A stretch of 64,000 bases of DNA from Epiperipatus broadwayi. Lineage: Eukaryota > Onychophora > Udeonychophora > Euonychophora > Peripatidae. A program made the position numbers and the translations under genes. The notes under the pieces are model-generated. The model made no database searches and was not told the origin of the DNA. It was given only the letters and a program-made list of their open reading frames with translations. Of the stretch, positions 9,798 through 23,473 are shown in pieces. The stretch is from assembly GCA_028023455.1 (NCBI GenBank), contig JAQFVV010006451.1, positions 1,103,501 through 1,167,500 on the forward strand, read 5' to 3'. The first letter of the stretch is position 1. Each line of letters opens with the position of its first letter.

Positions 9798-12786
9798 TGA
9801 AATGATAACTTTCCAAGCTCTTATCCTTTCACCATCAAACCTAATGACACACTCATCTGTGCTAAGTTCGAACCTATTTAAATGTTAATAAATTTAAAAT
9901 TCACTCATGTCTAGTCTAAACAGTATTATATATTTACGTGCGAACCAACGCTATAATTAGATAGGATTAGGAAAATTATAGCATACTAAATTTATTTAAT
10001 ATTTCTAAAAATGTCCCTTATATTATTTAAGTTAAGAGTAAATTATTAATTTTGTTGTTAATATTGTATATGTGGATATATAATCTGTGCTATTCAGAAG
10101 AAAGACATGATTTTGAAATATGTAAAAGCCGTTACCTAAAAATAATATTAAATGTTTCGTTAAAAATTGTTAAAACATTTTCTGTTTTAAATATATTTCA
10201 GGGAAAAGTTTCTCGAAAATATATTTAAAGGCTATATCAAAATATATTTGTAAATTATTTTAAATAAATATGTAAAAAGGTTTGCATTTTTAAAAAAATG
10301 TTAAAAGGTTGTTTTTAAATAAAAAAAGTTTCTATTATATATAAGATTAAAAATAAAAGCTGATGAAGTGATTAAAAAGATTTCTGGTTGTAAACAAGTG
10401 TCATTAACGACCACACTTGGAATCCGTAAAAAGTAAAACTAGTTCAAAATTTACTAATTAAAATCTCCTTAGATAAGATTAAGTTATTTTAAAATCTAAA
10501 TTGGACATTGTTTGCAATGAAAAATCTTAATTATAATAATAGCTTATGGAATGTTTCTAACATAAGTTATCTAAGATTTTAAAAAATCTGGATTATAAAT
10601 TGAAAAATATCTAATTAAATTCCCAAGTTTAGTGAGTCTTGAGGCGATAGATTCCGATAAGGAAAAGATATAAATACTCTGTATTTTTAACAGGGGAAAG
10701 CCAGCCATATTTTTAGAGAGAATTGCAGCCAGTCTTCACGATTGTTAATGTTTAATATGTCCGGCTAAAAGCGGGCATTTTGTTGCTGTTACTCCATGGG
10801 GAGAATGGGTGTTTCTCTTGTGGAAATGCCTGAACTACCATCATGCCACTAGCAGAGATAAGCCTAGCAGAATGTGAAAGATGATGCCACCAGCCACCCA
10901 GTCAAACTCATCAAACCTACAGCCAAGAACTTGCAGTCCAGATAAATAATACCGGTACCGTTTTATTTTTCAAACTGCAGAGCTCTGTGAATTTCTATAT
11001 AAGTTAGCTAAATCTCTCTTTAAAACAATTATAAAACTAAATGTAACCATAATTTAGTATTTAATATGTAAATTGCTACCAAAATTTAATATTGTTGAAG
11101 TTTAAATAATCTGACTATTTTTATATTTTCCATTCACTTCAAAGTAAATTATTTAGTTTAAAGTTATATCACTGTGGTTGTGTCTATATTTCTTTGCTTA
11201 TTTTAAATGCGTATTATATTTTATATGCCAATATTTCAAAACAGTGGGCACTTAATTTCATGTTTGTAAGAAGATATTTGAAAATCTTCATGTAATTTGT
11301 TTATAGCATCAACTTCCTGCATTGTTTCGAAATCCTATTTTTTTATTATTTAAATGATTTAATATGTGAAATGTGGCTCTTTTAAAATAAACCATTTAAA
11401 AACTTGATTTTATAGTTTTATTAAGAATTAAATTTAGCCTTGATCATATTTATAAGTACATTTGTCATTTAAGTTCTTAACTCCATAGAAATATACTTTC
11501 CCTCCTTAAATATTTATTATCTATAAGTAACTTAATAGATCGAGCATGTCAAAGTACAGAGGTATTAATATACCCTTTAGTAGCATAGACATTTATTATC
11601 AGGCTACACAAGAGTTGGTCCCAATTTGATAGAACTAATGTGCTATTGTCTCATATTTCATAGTATGAAATATACTATTCTTTGCTTGGCGGATGTGATA
11701 TATTATTTTATAAAATTATTCTTGTTTTGCTGCTATATGTATGATATATACATCAAGATGGAGCCACGGCATTGCCAGCACATCTTCTCTTATAGGGTAG
11801 AGCAGTAGCAAAGCCTGAGCCAAGACCAGGTTAGCATGTAAGTCTCCCACCATTCCTGAACACAATGTTCCTTTTCACGCAGCATTGCGATCGGTTACAG
11901 GGTACCGGTGTTTGTCGCAAGAACCCTGATGTTATTTCATCCATCCGCAGAGTGACTTTTCCTATTATTGTTTACATGTGCCATAGCGCATTGGTAAAAT
12001 ATTTTGCAGCCAACTCTTCCACCTTAACATAACGCTTTCAGCATTCTGAAATTTTCTCTCGAAAGCCATCTTCGATCGATCGTTACTTGAGCTGGTTTAT
12101 GCGCTCGTTATTAAGTCATATTGTATATTTTAGTAAATGAATTCATGATCAAAGTTCAATATAATTATTTATGTAACAGCCACAAATGTAATAGGATTTG
12201 GTTTAACTAGATTTATAGACATAACATAGTGATTGATTATGTATTAATTGTAAAGCAATTCATAAGATTGGCACATGTTAAACCCATCTATGAAAATTTA
12301 ATGATTATTTATGTAAAGCTATTTTGAATTACCCAATGTTTGCATACATTCTACACTGAAATGCTATTGTAAATGAATGAAATATGGGTAGAAGAATTGT
12401 AAATAAATGTATAATTTGTTTAATGTATTTCATTCTCTGTCTCGTTATTGATCTAATTCAATCAAATTCTAATTATTATTTGTAGTCTATATATGTGAAA
12501 ACTATGCATTAAGTTAAATTGAGTGATATATTTTAGACAATTAAGAACCTCTCTTTTAATTATCAGAGTCTTATTACGTCTCCGTGACCTATGTTGGCCA
12601 TGTGGAAAGAGGTATACTACATGTAATTTCAAGGTGGTCATTCATAGGGTCTTGAGTCTTGGAATCCTGGTTACAAGTTGAAGTGTGGTTGGACTTGGGA
12701 TGTCACAGTCCTAGTCTGGTCAGCTTCAGTCTATTTTGCTTGGATTCTGAATTCTGTTATGTGAATGTACAAACTTGACTGTTACA
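9798..12786 (+). repeat. 5' LTR of large-LTR element 1
   Basis: 2,989 bp, starting TGAAATGATAACTTTCC and ending CTTGACTGTTACA. The first ~850 bases are AT-only. The stretches 10660-10950 and 11750-12100 are GC-richer and strongly conserved between the two LTRs, for example around GCAGCATTGCGATCGG; these are where promoter or processing signals would be expected. A 60-codon frame at 11626-11808 recurs in the other LTR only because the LTRs are duplicates. Confidence 0.85.
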
Positions 12787-15700
12787 TAGTATATTTCCCC
12801 TGGGTTTGTACGCCCAAAACATGGGGCCTGTAACTTATTTCCATCCCTGAGGTGATTATTGAGTATATAGATAAAATTCTTTTGTCCAAAATTAAAAATT
12901 CTGAGTAAAATTTTTTTTTTTTCCAAAATAATGTATATGTATAGATTTTTTTTCCTGAGTTTGAACGTCAATTAATTCCATACTCGGAGTAGATTATTAT
13001 TTCATTATATAAAAATTATTTTTATGGATGCATAGTAGAATTTTAAGGGGATTTATAATATATGTTGTGTAAACTATTTTGCTCACTGTGACTGGTGCCC
13101 GAGGATGATTTGAATAAATGTCCAATTGTTCTCACATAAATTTTGTCATCAGGAGTAAAGAGAGAAAAGGGGGGTCTATTATTTGTTTTATGTTTTATGA
13201 ATTGGATTGAATGAGAAAGAGAAATAAATAAATGTAAGGTCAAATCAAGTCTTAAAGCTTCGTAACTAGCACAGATGTGTAAATTAAATTATAACCATGA
13301 ATCGTAGAAAATTTAAAAAGAAAAACAGCTGCAAGAGGCCAAGGGTGAGTTGCATTTTATAATTTATATATATATTGTGCCCTTTTCTATAGGTCAATGA
13401 TGATTATAAATTGTCAATTACTAAAAAATTTTAAAATTAATATTATATAGTATTTAAAATTATAAACTAGGGTTAAGCAATAAAAGGTTAATATAATATA
13501 TTTAATAATAAGTATTGTAATGGTGAGAATTGTATCTAGTTCTATATTTTTCTAAATTATTTTTCAAAATTTTATATAATCATTTTAAATAATATAAGTA
13601 GCAAATTTATTAAGACAGATAAAACTAGACTAAACACCGGAAATGTCTACATGACTGTCTGGAATATTTTATGTATAAGCACCGGTTTAAATTAATACAA
13701 ATAATTAAAATATTTAAATAGTATATTATAGAACTGGATGGAATTGTCACACATCATAATAAAAAAATAAGATTATACATCTTTATTAATTATTGTTTCA
13801 AAATTATTTTAAAAGTAATTAAATTGTAATAGATAATAATTGATTTAAAAATAATAATAGGTTAATATTTAAGTCTATTACATCACGATTTTAAAACTTT
13901 AGAAACTGTTTATATACCAAAGTAGGGAGTGACCAATAAAAAGATAGATCTTGGCAGACAACAAAAATCGCGCCAATTAATTGTATAAACGAGGAGAACA
14001 AAAATGTGTTGACTCCAGAGCAGAGGTAAAATTTTAAGCTCTTTAAAATTTCTTTCTTTCTTCAATTTATTAGTCAATTTTATTATAATTTTAATAATAT
14101 CTTTGAAAGAAACCAACTGACAATTTAAAATCTTCCGAAGAGAATCTTAGAATAAATTTTTAAAAAAAGTTCTCATAATAATGTTTCACTAACTCCACAG
14201 TAACCTGCCAGTGGATTCTATTAAAATATAATCTGAATTTTCAATTAAAAATGGATAGATTCTGAAAATCAAGTTGTAAATTTTATAATATTCCAAAAAT
14301 GTTAATGTTATTCGTTGATATAGTTTGTATAGCGTATTACTATGAAAATTGCTTTTGTGTGTATAAAATTAATGAAAGGACATTGTGCGCAAAGTTAATG
14401 AATATAATGGAAAATAAAAATAAGTATTATTCGTATAAGAATAAATGGACAAAAGGAATTTTTATTATTGAAATAATTTGAATTGTTTTCTTTAAGATGA
14501 CTTGAGCAAATACTCTAGAAATAGTTAAAGATCAAAAATGTTGTATATAAAATAATAATGAATGAAAGTGAAATTTACCAAGGAAAACACTTGCCTAAAG
14601 AAGAAAAAATATTTTACAGAGAAATAAATATAAAATATTGGATCCATGGAAAAACGCAATTGGTACCGTAATTATTAAATAATTGTAATTTAACTAGAAA
14701 TAAAGATGCATCAATGCGCCGAGGTAATATTCGCCTGAACATTAAAAGCTTCGTGGGATAATTAAATAAAATGTTTTCTAATAATTTTGAATTAAACACT
14801 GAAACTAAAGATCATCTAAACAGGTATTAAATGAACTAATTTATTTAAAACTTTAATAAGCAGAAAGAAGAACATTCGGACAAAAGAAGAAATAATAAAT
14901 ATTAGGGGACTAACCAAGATTTACCGCCAGGAAAATATGTGATTATGGTTTAAATTATTTTCTTTATTAATCTAAGTTAAACATTAAGTTTTAGATAGCG
15001 ATAGGGAAAACAAATGCATTAATTCGTGATATAACATTATATGAAATAATATGTTTTGATTTTGAATGTTCAAATAAAATTGTATGTGTGTGGAAATTTG
15101 TATATTTGCGATGCTCGAAGAGAAAGAAACCTACTACGAACTCTAATAGGAAGGTAAAGATTATTTTGGTAACATTTTATGGTTATTAATGATATAATGT
15201 ATGTTTTATTTATTTAGATCAGCTGTGAATCGAATGAATGTAATGCAAAAGTTTTATTGTTATAATTATTGTAAAACGCATTTTGAAAAACAACACTCTA
15301 AAACACTTTGAGATGTGATTAGATTTTTTAAAAAATATGCATACGATAATCATTTTATGTGTTATTAATATAGTTCAATATAACCAATGGTTATGTGATA
15401 TTTTCTGTTAATTTTCCGATTGGGATATGTAAGTGTTAGTTTAATAAAACGTAGATGTCGAACCTACAGTGTAATAAAGCAAGACAAATTGTTCTTATGG
15501 AATAGGGAAATGTTTTATATTAGTGAATTTTGTTTATTGTTTTAAAAGGTAGTTAGTTTTATCGATGTTGGATACAGTAAAAATCTTGAGAGATAGTTTG
15601 GGTAGTGACTTTGTAGTACATGGAGATTTGGAAACCAAGAGGATGTATTAAAAACTAGGATGCTACAGGGAATGAAATAATAAGTAGTTTTAGATGGTAA

Positions 15701-18000
15701 TCAGCGTAGTTAACAAAGCCCTATGACATGTTGTCATGGACAGTGTTATTTTTATCTTTCTTGTGAATCTTATTAGATGTTTGGTAAAGCTGAGTAAATA
15801 GCTGCCACATCATGCTTATCGCCAGGGTTATTAGACAATGAATGTCGGACCTATTCACACTGTTCCATACATTTTGAAGTATATATTTTAATAAGTTATC
15901 TATCTATCTTCCCGATATCCTATACATCTTTCACTATCTTTATCTGTATTTCTTGCAACCACATCATTATTTGATAAGTCTATTGAAAAGAAACAATGGA
16001 TATTTTAGAATGTATGTCATGCTGTTATTTGAAGTAAGAATAGTTAAGTATTAACAAAGAGTAGATTATGATTATTGAAAGAGAGATGCAGATATCCTAA
16101 GAAAGGAAGGAGTCAGAGAATTATTTTAATTTTTAAGAAATGAACTATAATTTTATAAAAATATATCCAAATAGAAATATACAAAAATATTAAAAATGAT
16201 TTAACGTTTTCTTATTGTTGATTATATTTAAAAATATAAGTATTTCATATTTAAAGAATATAATAAAATTCGATAATTATAGTATATGTGAAACTGAAAC
16301 AGGTGATAATTAAACCCGTGTTATGGCATTATACATGAGTATGGCTTATGGAATGAATGTATTAGAGTTTACGAGCATTACAGAACAAACGTTATAGGTA
16401 GTAATAATATTTGAACAATATGCAGAGTGACTTATATAGAGTTACAAGAAAATGTATTTTTTTTTTTTTAAGAGGAAAAACCATATTGATTGTAAATTTA
16501 TAATGTTTATAAATGATGTTTATCCACATAAATAATTTATAATACGGTAACTTTAATATTAAAAGGTAAAGAATAGTATTACCCATAAAATAGTTAAATA
16601 AGTAATATAATAAACCTAATGAGAAATAAATAAATAACTTATAAAAGGTATAATAATTTAAATTAACTATAAAAGAAATCTAAAAATGTATAATTCAACT
16701 ATTGTAGCGTAAAGAAAAATGAGGATATCCCTTGTAAATAAATGTAAATAGATTTGTTTGTTTTATCTTAATTTTGATTGTTGTTAATAAAATTCTAAAA
16801 TTTGTTTATTAAAACTTGTGTCTGAGTTTTGTTTTCTCTACATGATTGCATGAATTCACAGGGTATATTTACCGTCATTAAACTAAGTATATAATTGTTT
16901 TGCACAAAATATAAATAGAGAAGTATATTCAATCTTAAATATTTATTGATGTTTTTGTAATTGAATAATTATAAAATTGCATTGCGTTACTGGTCATAAA
17001 TCCATTGTCATGGTAATTTGCTAAATTGTATGCTATTAGTTGCCACTTGCTTCATTTATCAGATTATCTAAACACTGCCACTTACTAATTTATTTTATTA
17101 CTTACAGATAAAAAAAAAGGAGGATATTAGATTATTAACTAATTTATTACGGTTATAAATTTGCGATAAAAGAAAAGCTGTACTAGTTAGATTAAACAAT
17201 GAAGATTGTGATTATTATTATTATTGTTTTATTATTAATCTAATTTCAGAGTAGTAAATTATGACACAAAATCCCTTATCATATTTTGCTACCTTATTTT
17301 AATTTAACCTTGAATAAATTTAAGAACCTGAGACTATTTCATTTGAGCTAGATAATTACTATTATTGTTATTATAGATAAAAGATTAATACTTTAATTGT
17401 TAAATGAGTCCTTAGAAGTTGCAGAAGTCATAAGAATACTATGTAGTTATTATACGTAATAGTAATATAAGGTGGGGATAGTGTTCTTATGCCATTGAGG
17501 TGGTATCCTATGGGATATTATCTCAATGTAATCTACTTTGTCACCCTTATTTCCACTTCTAGTCTCATGAATTCTGAAATAGTTATTTGAGTTAGTTTAA
17601 AACAGAACCTAAGTTAATTTTAAAAAAACTTGAGCTAGTAAAGCATTTAATTGAATATCTCATTAATTATTAGAGCTAGAACCCGGTTAGGCAATTTTCA
17701 CTATGTTATATTTATTTTTGGGCTCGATGTGTACATGAGTACACATAGTGGAGGTTAGAATATATATATATATATATATTAAATTTATTTCACTGTTAGT
17801 TAAATGTTGGGTGGGCATCAATCGAATGTATAGTGAGAAGTTAGGTGTATTAATAGAGTTAGGCATAGGTGTTGGGATGAGTAGGAGACAGATCATTTTC
17901 TTTGTGGACTGCAGCAATTAGCCGAGTTAATAAAGCAAACAAAAACCAAGAAATTTTAGTAAAAATAAATTGAGCCAGTAAAAAGAGAAAATTTTTTTTT
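12787..18000. other. Internal region of element 1, no coding signal
   Basis: About 5.2 kb of AT-rich sequence lies between the 5' LTR and the coiled-coil coding region. No convincing primer-binding site follows the LTR; the sequence there reads TAGTATATTTCCCCTGGG. All open frames are short and motif-free, and I searched by eye in vain for YxDD, DTG or HHCC blocks. It is either decayed pol, a long leader, or unrelated sequence acquired later. Confidence 0.55.
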
Positions 18001-18014
18001 GTTAGTATATTAAA

Positions 18015-19473
18015 ATGGATAATAGTATGGAGGAAAGGGAAGTAGTGTGCGAAAGGAGAGAAGGAAAAACAGGAAAAGAAGGAATGTGTAGGGGTATTAT
18101 ATTAAGATCAGGAAAAGAAATTATGGAAAAGAGTAGCAGCACAGAGGGAGACACAGAAGGTGAAGCGAGTATGAGCCAGATGAGGGGAAAGGCATCTATA
18201 CAACAGAGCATGGCCATGTCAGAAAAGTCAGATACCACAGTAACTGAAAATAGTCCGATAGAAAAAATTAAGAAAGAATGCTGGAATATGAACTCAATGA
18301 TGGAGTCACTATTGAAGGAAATTAGACAGGATGCAAAAGAGAGAGATAGGAAAAGTACACAGGATGCAGAAGAGAGAGATCATAGAAATAATCTAGAAAT
18401 GGAACAACGTTTTGAAGCTTTGGGCAGGCGATGCGAGGAAGGAACTGCACAAATCAGAAAAGACCTAGAAGAAAAATGGTGTAAAATCCTGCAGGTATGC
18501 CAGCTAAAAAGTGAGGAGATTCTGGTGAAACTCACAGCAAAGATAGAAAAAGCACAGGACAAAATGGCAAGGAAATGCAGAATACTGTAGAGGATGAGAT
18601 AGAAGATTTAGTGTCAGATCAGGGAGAAGAGGTAAAGTCTGATAGCACAATGCTAGAAGAAGAAAAGATTTAAAATTGATAAAGTAGTAATAGTGAAGGA
18701 AGAGAGCATAGTAAAAGAAGAGCTAAAACCAGTGGAAAAGGAAGGGTTGAGGAAAACTGAGCTGGACAAAATGAGCAAGCCAGAGATTAATGAAGGGGAC
18801 AATGAAAATTGCCATTTCCTTTTAAAGATGACAGAATCGGAAAACAATGACATGCTATAGAATATAGTAAAGACTGACAGTGAAGAAGCCGAATGTGTGG
18901 ATATTAAGACTGTAATGAAAGAAAGTATTAGAAAACAGGATAGAATAGAGTTGGATAGAGAGCTCTGGAGAAAAGGTGGACTGCATGGGAAGTACGAATC
19001 GAAGAGTACCATAAGGGGCAACAAGAAAAGGAAGAGAAAGAATCCATACACAAGTTAGAAGAAAGCAAGGCTGGGATGGACAGAAATAAGGCAGGAGAAA
19101 ACTGCAGAGGTTCATCAGGGGAAGAACAGAGGGAGAGAGAAAAAACGGATTCAAACCCTACTACTTAGAAATAACAGATCTGGAAAGCACCCAAAGTATT
19201 TCCCTAGATATGAAGGCGTAGATGTAAATAGACAAGATTTGAAGTATAGTATCACCATAAAGATAAACAACTATGGATCGGGTAATGAAATACCTTACGA
19301 AGAAAGTGAGTTTGCACAGAGTCTAGAAATGCACCCAGCATGACTCACTGTGAGAGGGGAAGATGAGTATGAGGATGTGGATGGACATCAGATGAAGAGG
19401 ATGACATTATATTCAGGTGCTGTTTTGAGTCGGATAAAGAGGAGTTACTTAATGTACCACCAGATCCTATTTA
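18015..19473 (+). pseudogene. Charged coiled-coil protein of LTR element 1 (Gag-like?), decayed
   Basis: The ATG at 18015 opens 191 codons rich in Glu, Lys and Arg. Residues ~85-185 form an amphipathic coiled coil (for example EIRQDAKERDRKSTQDAEER and MEQRFEALGRRC). A frameshift just before the stop at 18588-18590 moves the reading to another frame, which continues EDEIEDLVSDQGEEV. Coding-like sequence then runs on with further lesions through LHGKYESK (about 18980), a basic patch KKRKRKN, and an acidic tail ending FESDKEELLNVPPDPI before a TAG near 19473. Position near the 3' LTR and overall charge recall retroelement Gag or accessory proteins, but no capsid, zinc-knuckle or enzyme motif is visible. 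A local G-x-HG-x-Y match to the region after the stop in LTR element 2 hints at homology. Function unknown. Confidence 0.55.
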
Positions 19474-19914
19474 GATAAAAATATTTTTTTGTTAGGGATC
19501 TACCTTCCCTTACCATTATATAGTTTATGAATTATTATCATTATATATATAAAAACAAAAAAAAACAATTAACATCCCCATTGCATATTAATTGACATAT
19601 ATATCCAGTAGGATATAAAAGTTTGTTTAATGTAAATATTTGACAATATTCCATTTTGTGTGGATTGCTTTTAAACTTTTTTAATTTATTCATATATTTT
19701 TTTTTTATAGCAGTGGATTGTTTAATATGTATGAAGTTCCTCGGTATAGAATGTAGCAGGCAATTGGGTTTATATGTTTTTCATCTCTCTATGTGGGTAG
19801 CTTAATTGATTAAATATTATTAGTAAAAAAAAAAAAAAAGCCTATAAAATTATTTAATAGCCAAATGTGAGTAAATTCCTTTTTTTTTTTTTTTTTGTCC
19901 CAAGTATTCGGATA

Positions 19915-22911
19915 TGAAACAATAACTTTCCAAGCCCCTATCATTTCACCATCAAACCTAATGACACACTCATCTGTGCTAAGTTCGAACCTATTTAAAT
20001 GTTAATAAATTTAAAATTCACTCATGTCTAGTCTAAACAGTATTATATATTTACGTGCAAACCAACGCTATAATTAGATAGGATTAGGAAAATTATAGCG
20101 TACTAAATTTATTTAATATTTCTAAAAATGTTCGTTATATTATTTAAGTTAAGAGTAAATTATTAATTTTGTTGTTTAATATTGTAATTTCATATGTGGA
20201 TATATAATCTGTGCTATATAGAAGAAAGACATGATTTTAAAATATGTAAAAGCCATTACCTAAAAATAATATTAAATGTTTCTTTAAAAATTGTTAAAAC
20301 ATTTTTTGTTTTAAATATATTTCAGGGAAAAGTTTCTCGAAAATATATTTAAAGGCTATATCAAAATATGTTTGTAAATTATTTAAAATAAATATATAAA
20401 AAGGTTTGCATTTTAAAAAAATGTTAAAAGATTGTTTTTAAATAAAAAAAAGTTTCTATTATATGTAAGATTAAAAATAAAAGCTGGTCAAGTAATTAAA
20501 AAGATTTCTGGTTGTAAACAAGTGTCATTAACGACCACACTTGGAATCCATAAAAAGAAAAACTAGTTCAAAATTTACTAATTAAAATCTCCTTAGATAA
20601 GATTAAGTTATTTTAAAATCTAAATTGGACATTGTTTGCAATGAAAAATCTTAATTATAATAATAGCTTATGGAATGTTTCTAACATAAGTTATCTAAGA
20701 TTTTAAAAATCTGGATTATAAATTGAAAAATATTTAATTAAATTCCCAAGTTTAGTGAGTCTTGAGGTGATAGATTCCGATAAGGAAAAGATATAAATAC
20801 TCTGTATTTTTAACAGGGGAAAGCCAGCCATATTTTTAGAGAGAATTGCAGCCAGTCTTCATGATTGTTAATGTTTAATATGTCCAGCTAAAAGTGGGCA
20901 TTTGTTGCTGTTACTCCGCAGGGAGAACGGGTGTTTCTCTCATCAAAATGCCTGAACCACCATCATGCTGCTAGCAGAGATAAGCCTAACAGAATGGGAA
21001 ATATGATGCCACCAGCTGCCCAGTCAAACTCATCAAACCTACAGCCAAAAACTTGCAGTCCAGATAAATAATACCGGTACCATTTTATTTTTCAAACAAC
21101 AGAGCTCTGTGAATTTCTATATAAGTTAGCTAACTCTCTCTTTAAAACAATTATAAAACTAAATGTAACCATAATTTAAATCCAATTAGTATTTAATATG
21201 TAAATTGCTACCAAAATTTAATATTGTTGAAGTTTAAATAATCTGACCATTTTTATATTTTCCATTCACTTCAAAGTAAATTATTTAGTTTAACATTATA
21301 TCACTGCAGTTGTGTCTATATTTCTTTGCTTATTTTAAATGCATATTATATTTTATATGCCAATATTTCAAAGTAGTGGGCACTTAATTTCATGTTTGTA
21401 AGAAGATATTATTTGAAAATCTTCACGTAATTTGTGTATAGCATCAACTTCCTGCATTGTTTCGAAATCCTATTTTTTTATTATTTAAATGATTTAATAT
21501 GTGAAATGTGGCTCTTTTAAAATCAATCATTTAAAAACTTGACTTTATAGTTTTATTAAAAATTAAATTTAGCCTTGATCATATTTATAAGTACATTTGT
21601 CATTTAAGTTCTTAAATCCATAGAAATATACTTTTCTTCCTTACATATTTATTATATATAAGTAAGTTAATAGATCAAGCATGTCAAAGTACAGAGGAAT
21701 TAATATTCCCTTTAGTAGCATAGACATTTATTATCAGGCTACACAAAAGTTGGTCCAAATTTGATAAAGCTAATATGCTATTGTCTCATATTTCATAGTA
21801 TGAAATATACTATTCTTTGCTTGGCGGATGTGATATATTATTTTATAAAATTATTCTTGTTTTGCTGCTATACGTATGATACATATATCAACATGGAACC
21901 ACGATGTTGCCAGCACATCTTCTCTTATAGGGTAGAGCAGTAGCGAAGCCTGAACCAAGACCAGGTTAGCATGTAAGTCTCCCACCATTTATAAACACAA
22001 TATTCCTTTTCACGCAGCATTGCGATCGGTTACAGGGTACCGGCGTTTGTCGCAAGAACCCTGAAGTTATTTCATCCATCCACAGAGTGACTTTTCCTAT
22101 TATTATTTAACTTTGCCATAGCGCATTGGTAAAATCTTATGCAGCCAACTCTCCCACCTTAACATAATGCTTTCAGCATTCTGAAATTTTCTCTCGAAAG
22201 CCATGTTCGATCGATCGTTACTTGAGCTGGTTTATGCCCTCGGTATTAAGTCATATTGTATATTTTAGTAAATAAATTCATGATCAAAGTTCAATATAAT
22301 TATTTATATAACAGCCACAAATGTATTAGGATTTGGTTTAACTAGATTTATAGACATAACGTAGTGATTGATTATGTATTAATTGTAAAGCAATTCATAA
22401 GATTGGCCCATGTTAAACCCATCTATGAAAATTTAATGATTATTTATGTAAAGCTATTTTGAATTACCCAATGTTTGCGTACATTCTACACTAAAATGCT
22501 ATTGTAAATAAATGAAATATGGATAGAAGAATTGTAAATAAATGTATAATTAGTTTAATGTATTTCGTTCTCTGTCTCGTTATGGATCTAATTCAATCCA
22601 ATTCTAATTATTATTTATAGTCTATATATGTGAAAACTATGCATTAAGTTAAATTGGGTGATATATTTTAGACAATTAAGAACCTCTCTTTTAATTATCA
22701 GAGTCTTATTGCATCTCCATGACATGTGGAAAGAGGTATACTACATGTAATTTCAAGGTGGTCATTTGTAGGGTCTTGAGTCTTGGAATCCTGGCTTATG
22801 AATTGAAGTGTGGTTGGTCTTGGGATGTCACAGTCCTACTCTGGTCAGCTTCGGTCTCTTTTGCTTGGATTCTGAATTATATTACGCGAATATACAAACT
22901 TGACTGTTACA
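19915..22911 (+). repeat. 3' LTR of large-LTR element 1
   Basis: 2,997 bp, collinear with 9798-12786, starting TGAAACAATAACTTTCC and ending TTGACTGTTACA. It differs by scattered substitutions and indels of a few bases, for example an extra block near 21180. The sequence just upstream (GTCCCAAGTATTCGGATA) resembles the same position in LTR element 2, but no purine tract is preserved. Confidence 0.85.
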
Positions 22912-22915
22912 ATAT

Positions 22916-22985
22916 ATTGTTGTTCTGATGAAGACTGCAGGACAGTCAAAACTGTTAGATAAATAAAGGAAGACATATAAAAATT
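22916..22985 (+). repeat. Decayed Penelope-type 3' end with hammerhead-like hairpin
   Basis: Immediately downstream of LTR element 1, CTGATGA is followed by a perfect GACTG/CAGTC hairpin and then AAAAC where a hammerhead would have GAAAC, then AATAAAGG. The G12 position is mutated, so it would be inactive. A related sequence occurs in the foldback at 23224-23473. Confidence 0.4.
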
Positions 22986-23223
22986 GCATTAAAGTGTATA
23001 TGAGGAGATTTATAAAAAAAGTAATATTGTTATGATCATTTCATGTCATTCATAATAATAATATAATAACAACAACAAGAATTAGTTACTAAGGATGGAA
23101 GTAATGTTTGAGCATGAAGATTGGAGTTTGATGCTTTTCTTTGATCTAGGAACTTTTATTCTTTTATTCTGACAAGTTATTATAGCATTAAATTGTATGG
23201 TTTATGCCATTACTCATTTCTTT

Positions 23224-23473
23224 AACACCATATAATACTAAATTGTCCATTCACTTTACAACTGTTACACAATGCTTTATTTACCACTCTTTTTTACAGT
23301 TTACAGTTTCAACTGCACCAGCAATCTTTTTCAAAACTTTGAGGCTAGGAGATATAATGTTCTGAAAAAGATTTCTGGGACAATCAAAACTGTAAACTGT
23401 AAAAAAAGGGTGGTAAATAAAGCATTGTGTAACAGTAGTAAAGTGAATGGACAACTTAGTATTATATGGTGTA
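23224..23473. repeat. Foldback element, ~90-bp inverted arms
   Basis: Left arm 23224-23313 and right arm 23384-23473 are reverse complements, sharing ATTCACTTTAC, CAATGCTTTATTTACCAC and ACAGTTTACAGTTT. Outward-facing AATAAAGC motifs in each arm look like 3' ends. The central part of each half retains a decayed hammerhead-like pattern (TTGAAAAAGATTGC ... GTTGAAAC). The 143-codon frame at 23272-23703 spans this palindrome and is not credible as a gene. Confidence 0.8.

Larger units (their letters stand above)
9798..22911 (+). mobile_element. Large-LTR retrotransposon 1 (13.1 kb, non-autonomous)
   Basis: Two direct copies of about 3.0 kb (9798-12786 and 19915-22911) enclose a 7.1-kb internal region. 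The repeats begin TGAAAY and end GACTGTTACA, satisfying the TG...CA rule, and ATAT flanks both outer ends (9794-9797, 22912-22915), a plausible 4-bp target duplication. The internal region holds one decayed charged/coiled-coil coding region near its 3' end. I could not find reverse transcriptase, protease, RNase H or integrase motifs. Orientation follows that coding region. The two LTRs differ by many substitutions and small indels, so the insertion is not recent. Confidence 0.85.

Noticed and set aside
11626-11808. 60-codon frame that recurs at 21761-21943
   Set aside because: Conservation is explained by the two LTRs being copies of each other. It has substitutions without a coding pattern and no motif.
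18002-19154. Minus-strand frames opposite the coiled-coil pseudogene of element 1
   Set aside because: Antisense of purine-rich coding sequence, giving hydrophobic low-complexity translations with no independent motif.
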